Assembly (NCBI GenBank): GCA_938039765.1
Contig: CALHTV010000151.1
Coordinates: 1 to 5,425 of the forward strand
From: an uncultured Dictyoglomus sp.
GTDB taxonomy: Bacteria > Dictyoglomota > Dictyoglomia > Dictyoglomales > Dictyoglomaceae
DNA: 5,425 nt
Direction of reading: 5' to 3'
Both the position numbers and the translations under genes were made by a program. Positions within the stretch are counted from its first letter, which is position 1, and each line of letters opens with the position of its first letter. Shown piece after piece: positions 1 through 4,156 of this stretch. The notes below the pieces were generated by a model. The model saw only the letters and a list, made by a program, of their open reading frames with translations. It ran no database searches and was not told the origin of the DNA.

Positions 1-68
1 CAATTTTTTTAAAGGATGATTTTGAAAGATTCATTTCTAAAAGGGGGGTAGAAATTGAAAAACTCTAA
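1..68 (+). CDS. 3' tail of an unidentified upstream gene (partial)
   Basis: One frame is open from the left edge (codons in phase with base 3) to a TAA at 66-68. It gives about 21 residues with a protein-like charged composition, ending KRGVEIEKL. The other two forward frames stop at 10-12 and 17-19, so this is the longest candidate for the end of a preceding gene. If real, it overlaps the TTG start of the next gene by 14 bases, which fits the tight packing seen elsewhere here. The fragment is too short to assign a family. The upstream gene could instead end at one of the two earlier stops. Confidence 0.4.
   Translation, partial: IFLKDDFERFISKRGVEIEKL
43..48 (+). promoter_or_regulatory. Ribosome binding site supporting a TTG start
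   Basis: A run of six G (AAGGGGGGT context) lies six bases before the TTG at 55. No in-frame ATG occurs until codon 25, which would remove conserved N-terminal sequence, so this G-rich Shine-Dalgarno sequence decides the start. Confidence 0.55.
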
Positions 69-996
69 AGGTTGTATCATATGGGGAAAAGAGTCCTTTC
101 TTTACTCTTTCCCTGAACCTCATCCTATGAATAGGAAAAGACTGGAAAGTTTTGGTTTAGCCTTTAAGGAACAAAAAAACAATGGAGATATAGAGGCTCC
201 TAAAATTTGTAGTTATGAAGATTTACTTCTTTTCCATACTAAAGATTATGTAGAGTTAGTGGTTAATAAGTCTAAGACAGGAGAAGGATTTTTAGATTAC
301 GGAGATACACCTGCTTTTTTAGGATGTTTTGAGGCTGCATCGTATGTGGTAGGATCTACGCTAAAAGGGGTAGATCTTATAATGGAGGGAAGATATAAAC
401 GAGTTTTTGTTCCTATGGCTGGTCTTCATCATGCAAGAAGAAATACTGCAGCAGGTTTTTGTATATTTAATGATATTGGTGTTGCTATTGAATATTTGAG
501 GAAAAGATATGGTGTAAAAGATATTCTTTATGTAGATATAGATGCTCATCATGGAGATGGTGTTTTTTACGAATATGTAAAGGATCCTAATGTGTATATA
601 GCTGATATTCATGAAGATGGCAGATTTTTATATCCTGGTACAGGTAAAAGGGAAGAGAGAGGAGAAGGAAATGCTTTTGGTACAAAACTTAATATTCCTC
701 TGCTTCCAGGGGCTTCGGATGATGAATTGTTATTTGCTTTTGAAGAAGTAAAGAATTTTGCTTGGGAATTTAAGATAGAATTTATTGTATTACAAGCAGG
801 AGTAGATGGCTTAGCAGGAGATCCTATAACTCATCTAAACTATAGCATAGAGGGTTATGGAAAATTTGTAAAAAATATGGTTGAACTGTCCTCTGAAATA
901 TGTGGGGGAAAGATTCTCATATTAGGTGGAGGAGGCTATAATCCAGAAAATACAAAAAAGGGATGGTTAATGATATGGAGTATAATTAATGAGTAG
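55..996 (+). CDS. Histone deacetylase / AcuC-family zinc deacetylase
   Basis: This is a 313-residue, full-length member of the arginase/deacetylase fold family (class I HDAC/AcuC-like). Family members use Zn2+ to remove acetyl groups from lysines or small acetylated amines. The catalytic set is visible: the His dyad H125-H126 in AGLHHARR, followed by GFCIFND (134-140); DIDAHHGDG at 161-169 with zinc ligands D163 and H165; the third ligand D251 in QAGVDGLAGD; and the catalytic tyrosine Y295 in GGGGY (291-295). PGTG at 194-197 is also conserved. HPMNRKRL near the N-terminus matches the HPM..R segment of the family and supports the TTG start, where the next ATG would delete it. No signal peptide or membrane segment is seen, so it is presumably cytosolic. 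The next gene, the YqeY-domain protein, follows after 27 bases. The substrate is unknown: acetyl-lysine proteins such as acetyl-CoA synthetase (AcuC role) or acetylpolyamines are both possible. Confidence 0.93.
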   Translation: MKNSKGCIIWGKESFLYSFPEPHPMNRKRLESFGLAFKEQKNNGDIEAPKICSYEDLLLFHTKDYVELVVNKSKTGEGFLDYGDTPAFLGCFEAASYVVGSTLKGVDLIMEGRYKRVFVPMAGLHHARRNTAAGFCIFNDIGVAIEYLRKRYGVKDILYVDIDAHHGDGVFYEYVKDPNVYIADIHEDGRFLYPGTGKREERGEGNAFGTKLNIPLLPGASDDELLFAFEEVKNFAWEFKIEFIVLQAGVDGLAGDPITHLNYSIEGYGKFVKNMVELSSEICGGKILILGGGGYNPENTKKGWLMIWSIINE

Positions 997-1023
997 ATAA
1001 AAAGAAAAGGAGGAAAAAGAATT

Positions 1024-1479
1024 ATGCTTCTTGAAAAAATTACAAGGGACTATATGACTGCTTTAAAGAATAAAGAGAGTTTTAAAGTAGAAGTTTTAAG
1101 TACTTTGAGGTCTGCTATAAAGTATCGAGAGATAGAATTAAGAGAAAAAGGAAAGGAATTGGATGATCAAGAGGTAATAGGTGTAATAAAAAAGGAGATC
1201 AAGAAAAGAAAAGAAGCTATAGAGATGTATAAGCAAGGAGGAAGAGCTGACTTAGTAGAAAAAGAAGAGAAAGAACTTGCTATTTTACAAGAATATGTTC
1301 CTCAAGGCCTATCTGAGGAGGAATTAAAGAGTAGGATCAAAGAAATTATTGAAAGAGTTGGAGCAAGTACAGTTAAAGATATGGGTAAAGTGATGAAAGA
1401 AGCCATGAATGAATTGAGAGGTTTGGCAGAGGGAGAAGAAATAAAGAAGGTAGTAGAAGAACTTTTGAAGGGTGAATGA
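1024..1479 (+). CDS. yqeY: GatB/YqeY domain protein
   Basis: This 151-residue, highly charged, all-helical protein has the usual length for the free-standing YqeY family. The family is related to the C-terminal tail of GatB, the tRNA-binding part of the Asp/Glu-tRNA amidotransferase. Family-typical stretches are LSTLRSAIKYREIELR (25-40), KKEIKKRKEAIEMY (56-69), ELAILQEYVPQGLSEEEL (84-101) and VGASTVKDMGKVM (112-124), which closely resemble Bacillus YqeY. A strong AGGAGG (1008-1013) precedes the ATG by 10 bases. The gene ends by a 4-base ATGA overlap with the methyltransferase gene, so the two are probably translationally coupled. Its function is not established; the GatB relationship and the tRNA-modifying neighbour suggest a tRNA-linked role, which is inference. 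Confidence 0.92.
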   Translation: MLLEKITRDYMTALKNKESFKVEVLSTLRSAIKYREIELREKGKELDDQEVIGVIKKEIKKRKEAIEMYKQGGRADLVEKEEKELAILQEYVPQGLSEEELKSRIKEIIERVGASTVKDMGKVMKEAMNELRGLAEGEEIKKVVEELLKGE

Positions 1480-1937
1480 AGTATAATCTTCATGTGGTTC
1501 TCATAGAACCTCAAATACCTTATAACACTGGTAATATTGGAAGATTATGTGTAGCTACTAATTCTAAACTTCATTTAGTGGGTAAATTAGGTTTTTCTTT
1601 AAATGATAAGTATTTAAAAAGGGCTGGGCTTGATTATTGGTCTCTCTTGGATTATGCAGTATATAAAAATTGGAACGACTTTTTAGAAAAAAACAATGGG
1701 GCAAGATTTATTTTTGTAGAATCTCCCGCTTTTAAACTCTATACAGAGGTGGAATATAAAGAAGGAGATTATTTAATTTTTGGTTCAGAAGATCAAGGTA
1801 TACCTCAATATATAATTGAAAAATATTGGGAACATTCTGTTACGATACCTATGTTTGGTCCTGTAAGATCTTTAAACTTATCTAATTCGGTAGCTATTGT
1901 GTTATACGAAGCTTTGAGACAAATTAAAAAGTTTTAG
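1476..1937 (+). CDS. trmL: tRNA (cytidine/uridine-34)-2'-O-methyltransferase, TrmL type
   Basis: This 153-residue SPOUT-class (trefoil knot) methyltransferase is close in length to E. coli TrmL. TrmL uses S-adenosylmethionine to methylate the 2'-OH of wobble position 34 in tRNA-Leu isoacceptors. All three SPOUT motifs are visible: motif 1 EPQIPYNTGNIGRLC (11-25), motif 2 YLIFGSEDQGIP (99-110) and motif 3 IPMFGPVRSLNLSNSVAIVLYEA (124-146), the last two forming the knot and SAM site. KRAGLDYW (48-55) matches the RRAGLDY segment of TrmL. The ATG overlaps the preceding stop (ATGA at 1476-1479), with AAGGGTG just upstream as ribosome binding site. Its last codons contain the proposed promoter of the ATPase operon. 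The tRNA specificity is transferred from E. coli and could differ. Confidence 0.93.
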   Translation: MKYNLHVVLIEPQIPYNTGNIGRLCVATNSKLHLVGKLGFSLNDKYLKRAGLDYWSLLDYAVYKNWNDFLEKNNGARFIFVESPAFKLYTEVEYKEGDYLIFGSEDQGIPQYIIEKYWEHSVTIPMFGPVRSLNLSNSVAIVLYEALRQIKKF

Positions 1938-1943
1938 TATAAT
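1914..1943 (+). promoter_or_regulatory. Sigma70-type promoter for the ATPase operon, probably leaderless
   Basis: TTGAGA (1914-1919, five of six consensus bases) and a perfect TATAAT (1938-1943) are separated by 18 bases. Normal spacing from the -10 puts the transcription start at about 1949-1951, essentially on the ATG of atpZ at 1951. No Shine-Dalgarno sequence precedes that ATG, in contrast to the other genes of the operon, which fits a leaderless message. The -35 lies in the last codons of trmL and the -10 directly follows its stop. AT-rich DNA yields TATAAT by chance, so this is a good prediction and not proof. Confidence 0.62.
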
Positions 1944-1950
1944 ATTGTCT

Positions 1951-2157
1951 ATGGGAAAAAGAAGACCTAAAAATATATGGGAAATATTTAATTTTACCTT
2001 TGCTCTTGGAACAGGACTTTTAGGTTCTCTTTTGGTAGGTATTTTTATTGGCCATTATTTAGATAAGCTCTTCAATACTTCGCCTGTTTTTCTTTTAGCT
2101 TTTACAATTCTTGGAATATGGGTGGGATTTCGTGATATCTTTAGATTTCTTCGGTAA
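1951..2157 (+). CDS. atpZ: AtpZ/AtpQ-like F1Fo-ATPase accessory membrane protein
   Basis: This is a small 68-residue protein of the 'ATPase gene 1' family (AtpZ in standard operons, AtpQ in N-type ATPase operons). Two hydrophobic helices are visible, about 15-35 and 46-60, joined by GHYLDKLFNTSP (34-45); the Gly-rich first helix followed by LDK and the second helix ending GFRDIFRFLR are typical of the family. The N-terminus (MGKRRPK) is basic and probably cytoplasmic. AtpZ/AtpI have been linked to Mg2+/Ca2+ uptake and ATPase assembly; that role is transferred from other bacteria. I chose the ATG at 1951. A TTG two codons earlier (1945) is also in frame, but neither has a ribosome binding site and the predicted transcription start falls near 1950. 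The gene overlaps the next one by 26 bases in another frame. Confidence 0.8.
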   Translation: MGKRRPKNIWEIFNFTFALGTGLLGSLLVGIFIGHYLDKLFNTSPVFLLAFTILGIWVGFRDIFRFLR

Positions 2158-2455
2158 ACACAAGAAGATTGCCTTTATAGTAATATTGATAGGCCTTATA
2201 TTATGGTTAATATATCCTGCTATATCTGCTTTGACTTTTGGGTTAAGCGGGAGTATAATTTCTTTTTGTTGGTTAGAGCAGGATATTAAAAAGTATGGAA
2301 TAAAGGGATATAATAGGAGTATAATAAAAAGATATGGAATTTTAATAATATTATTTTTATTAAGTATAAGAGCAAAACTTTTAGGAGTTTTGCTCTTCTT
2401 ATTAGGGTATATAATAGGACAATGGTATATGATTATAAGAATATGGAGAAAATAA
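2132..2455 (+). CDS. atpI: AtpI-like ATP synthase assembly membrane protein
   Basis: This protein of about 107 residues has four hydrophobic segments (roughly 13-29, 31-48, 68-79 and 83-102) in two hairpins. A polar, basic loop, EQDIKKYGIKGYNRSIIKR, separates the hairpins. That layout, the length and the place directly before atpB fit the poorly conserved AtpI family, which helps assemble the c-ring and, with AtpZ, has been tied to Mg2+ transport. AtpR of N-type ATPases occupies the same slot but has three helices; the four seen here favour AtpI. I prefer the GTG at 2132, which follows GGGTGGG by five bases, over an in-frame TTG at 2111 that lacks any ribosome binding site. The start lies inside atpZ, so coupled translation is likely. 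The 3' part contains a perfect inverted repeat. The family assignment is moderate because sequence identity in this family is low. Confidence 0.7.
   Translation: MISLDFFGKHKKIAFIVILIGLILWLIYPAISALTFGLSGSIISFCWLEQDIKKYGIKGYNRSIIKRYGILIILFLLSIRAKLLGVLLFLLGYIIGQWYMIIRIWRK
2368..2397 (+). repeat. Perfect 12-bp inverted repeat (stem-loop) inside atpI
   Basis: AAGAGCAAAACT (2368-2379) and its exact reverse complement AGTTTTGCTCTT (2386-2397) flank a 6-base loop. The stem is AT-rich (four G/C pairs) and is followed by the pyrimidine-rich CTTATT, so as RNA it resembles a weak intrinsic terminator or a stability/attenuation hairpin. It lies within the codons for IRAKLLGVLLFL of AtpI, about 60 bases before atpB. 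Function unknown. Confidence 0.6.
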
Positions 2456-2458
2456 AAG

Positions 2459-3121
2459 ATGGAGCAGGAACCTGAAATAGGACCTAGGATTGTGGGTGAA
2501 ATATTAGGAATTCCTATTACAAATACTTTTATTTCTCTCCAAATAATTTCTATATTTGTGCTTCTTTTGGCTTTTTGGTTTAGTTCTAAACCTAAGGAAA
2601 CTCTTACTACTAAACAAAATATAGTGGAAACCCTTATTGAGATGTTTAAAAGATATCTTAGTGGTTTTCTTGAGGAGCATATAGTTGAAAAATATTTTCC
2701 ATTTTTTATTACTCTCTTTTCTTTTATCCTTCTTTCTAACTGGTCTGGTTTTATTCCTGGTTTTCCTTCTCCTACTTCTGACATTAATGTGACTATCGGG
2801 CTTGCCGTTGGTACTATTTTGTATATTCAGTATGTGGCTTTTAAGGAAAGGGGAATAGAATATTTTAAGAGTTTTATTTCGCCCTCTATTCTATTTCTTC
2901 CTATTAATCTTCTTGAACAGATAACACGTCCTGTTTCCTTAGCTTTAAGGCTTTTTGGAAATATATCAGGAGAGCATATTGTTCTTGGAATTATATCTTT
3001 ACTTGCTCCTCTTATTGTTCCTGTACCTATAATGGCCTTAAATATGTTTATGGGATTTATTCAAGCTTTTATATTTACGAGTCTTAGCGCTGCATATTTT
3101 GCAACAGCTTTAGAAGAGTAG
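2459..3121 (+). CDS. atpB: F1Fo-ATPase subunit a
   Basis: This 220-residue integral membrane subunit forms the ion half-channels against the c-ring. The essential arginine (E. coli R210) is R164 in SLALRLFGNISGEH (160-173). GFIQAFIF (199-206) carries Q202, matching E. coli Q252 in the last helix. The loop SPTSDINVTIGLA (104-116) corresponds to the conserved PPT.DLN.T segment. Hydrophobic helices are apparent at about 24-41, 79-100, 111-127, 139-152, 174-189 and 192-215. It is shorter than E. coli subunit a (271 residues), as in many Gram-positive and deep-branching bacteria. At the position of E. coli E219 (nine after the arginine) there is H173, with E172 beside it. The ATG has GGAG (2445-2448) ten bases upstream and follows the atpI stop by 3 bases. 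Confidence 0.96.
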   Translation: MEQEPEIGPRIVGEILGIPITNTFISLQIISIFVLLLAFWFSSKPKETLTTKQNIVETLIEMFKRYLSGFLEEHIVEKYFPFFITLFSFILLSNWSGFIPGFPSPTSDINVTIGLAVGTILYIQYVAFKERGIEYFKSFISPSILFLPINLLEQITRPVSLALRLFGNISGEHIVLGIISLLAPLIVPVPIMALNMFMGFIQAFIFTSLSAAYFATALEE

Positions 3122-3129
3122 AAGGAGGT
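3122..3129 (+). promoter_or_regulatory. Strong ribosome binding site of atpE
   Basis: AAGGAGGT starts on the base after the atpB stop and lies seven bases before the atpE ATG. It is the best Shine-Dalgarno match among the ATPase genes in the window, fitting the need for many c subunits per complex. Confidence 0.85.
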
Positions 3130-3136
3130 AGTAGTT

Positions 3137-3394
3137 ATGCTCGGATGGGTTATTATTGTTTCTATTATAACAGCAGGTCTTTCTGTGGCTTTGGTGGGTA
3201 TGAATGCTACTAAAGCTCAGGGCAATGCAGCTGCAAGTGCCTTTGAAAGTGTAGCTCGTCAGCCAGAAGCGGGGGATCAAATAAATCGTATGTTACTTTT
3301 TGCTTTAGCTTTTATCGAAACTATAATGATTTTTACATTGACCATATCCTTAATTTTGTTATTTGCTAATCCTCTTTTGGGTAAGTTATCCTAA
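3137..3394 (+). CDS. atpE: F1Fo-ATPase subunit c, predicted Na+-binding
   Basis: This 85-residue helical hairpin forms the rotor ring. Helix 1 spans about 5-36, the polar loop ARQPEAGDQ (40-48) contacts gamma/epsilon, and helix 2 spans about 51-79. The ion-carrying carboxylate is E61 in LAFIETIMIF. Aligned by eye on the ARQPEA loop with the Na+-ATPase c subunit of Ilyobacter tartaricus, Q28 falls on its Q32, E61 on E65 and T62 on S66, while its Y70 is F66 here. Gln in helix 1 plus Glu-Ser/Thr in helix 2 is the recognised Na+-coordination signature, so Na+ coupling is predicted. Helix 1 lacks the long GxGxGxG run of many c subunits: only scattered small residues (AGLSVALVGMNA) are present, which could affect helix packing or ring size. 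The gene is preceded by a very strong ribosome binding site. Confidence 0.96.
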   Translation: MLGWVIIVSIITAGLSVALVGMNATKAQGNAAASAFESVARQPEAGDQINRMLLFALAFIETIMIFTLTISLILLFANPLLGKLS

Positions 3395-3418
3395 ACTTTA
3401 AAAAGAAGGCGAAGGGTT

Positions 3419-4156
3419 ATGTTTTCTTTCAACTTTTTGACTATTATCTCTTCAATAGTTAACCTTTTAGCTCTTGCTTGGCTTGTTAAGAGATATTTTT
3501 TAGGTGCGATTATTCGTATAATGAATGAGCGAAGAAAGAAAATAGAGTCTGCAATGGAGGAAGCTGAAAGAAAATTGCAAGAAGCAGAAGAACTAAGAAA
3601 ACAAAGAAAAGCACAACTTGCTCAGGCAAGAGAGGAGGCAGGAAAAATTATTCAAGAAGCTGTTGAAACTGCAGAGAAAATGAGAAGAGAGATCACTGCA
3701 AAAGCTGAAGAAGAGGCAGAAAGAATAATAGTAAAAGCTCATGAGTTATCAAGAGCTGAGAAAAAGAGAGTTTTAGAAACGGCCAAGAAAGAGGTTCTTT
3801 CTCTTTCTAGGTTAATAATAAAGGAGTTTTTTAAGAGATTTTTACCTAGAGAAGCAGAAGAGCTTCTTGTAGCTCAATTTGTAGAGAACTTAAGTTCGGT
3901 ACTTTCTACTATTCAAGTTAATGAAATAGATGAAATAAAATTTATGACTCCTGACAATATTAGTTCTCAGCTTAAGAAAAAAATAGAGGAAAAGTTAAGA
4001 ACTTTAATTCGGGGAAATTGGTCTCTTTCTTTTGAAATAGATCCAACTATTGGACTTGGTTTTAAGATGTTTGTTGGAGAATTTTTGGTAGATTCCTCAT
4101 TGGATTATCACCTCTCTCAGATTTATAGCTACATAAGAGAGGTTGAAAACATATGA
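3419..4156 (+). CDS. atpF: F1Fo-ATPase subunit b with fused delta-like C-terminal domain
   Basis: This 245-residue stalk subunit is much longer than ordinary b (about 160). Residues 1-32 hold the membrane anchor ([22 protein letters not shown]). About 36-125 is a long Ala/Glu/Lys/Arg-rich right-handed coiled coil typical of the b dimer. About 126-160 is a helical joining region. The rest (about 165-242) resembles the C-terminal domain of delta/OSCP, clearest in [20 protein letters not shown] and [11 protein letters not shown] (203-235), matching the delta pattern of a DP..IGG segment followed by a D.S....L tail. This architecture matches the b subunit of alternate/N-type F1Fo-ATPases. The delta N-terminal six-helix domain that grips alpha is absent. 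The stop overlaps the atpA start by four bases (ATGA), leaving no room for atpH. GAAGG at 3405-3409 serves as ribosome binding site. Confidence 0.92.
   Translation: MFSFNFLTIISSIVNLLALAWLVKRYFLGAIIRIMNERRKKIESAMEEAERKLQEAEELRKQRKAQLAQAREEAGKIIQEAVETAEKMRREITAKAEEEAERIIVKAHELSRAEKKRVLETAKKEVLSLSRLIIKEFFKRFLPREAEELLVAQFVENLSSVLSTIQVNEIDEIKFMTPDNISSQLKKKIEEKLRTLIRGNWSLSFEIDPTIGLGFKMFVGEFLVDSSLDYHLSQIYSYIREVENI
4110..4143 (+). repeat. 8-bp inverted repeat covering the atpA ribosome binding site
   Basis: ACCTCTCT (4110-4117) is complementary to AGAGAGGT (4136-4143), with an 18-base loop. The right arm contains the atpA Shine-Dalgarno sequence. A second AGAGAGG copy lies just after the start codon at 4156-4162, so the left arm could pair with either. 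It might modulate atpA initiation, but an 8-bp match in purine-rich coding sequence can arise by chance. Confidence 0.25.

Noticed and set aside
361..612. Minus-strand open frame inside the deacetylase gene
   Set aside because: It covers the most conserved catalytic region of the deacetylase. The antisense translation is Ile/Ser/Tyr-rich low-quality sequence with no motif.
981..986. TATAAT before yqeY as a possible promoter
   Set aside because: It lies in the deacetylase 3' end with no TTGACA-like box 16-18 bases upstream and no extended -10. TATAAT is common by chance in such AT-rich DNA.
1302..1514. Minus-strand open frame across the yqeY/trmL junction
   Set aside because: It is antisense to two clear genes, and its Ser/Leu-rich product reflects reversed Glu/Lys codons.
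2111..2455. The atpI-like gene as AtpR of N-type ATPases
   Set aside because: It occupies the AtpR slot, but four hydrophobic segments in two hairpins around a basic loop fit AtpI better than the three-helix AtpR. A profile search would settle it.
2095..2784. Long open frame on the minus strand (229 codons) opposite atpI and atpB
   Set aside because: It lies antisense to two well-supported membrane-protein genes. Its Ile/Ser/Lys-rich translation shows no recognisable family, and AT-rich transmembrane coding often leaves the opposite strand open.
3221..3241. Palindrome around TGCAGCTGCA in atpE
   Set aside because: It falls in codons for the Ala-rich QGNAAASA stretch, where GCA/GCT repeats readily give symmetry. 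It has no U-tract and no regulatory position.
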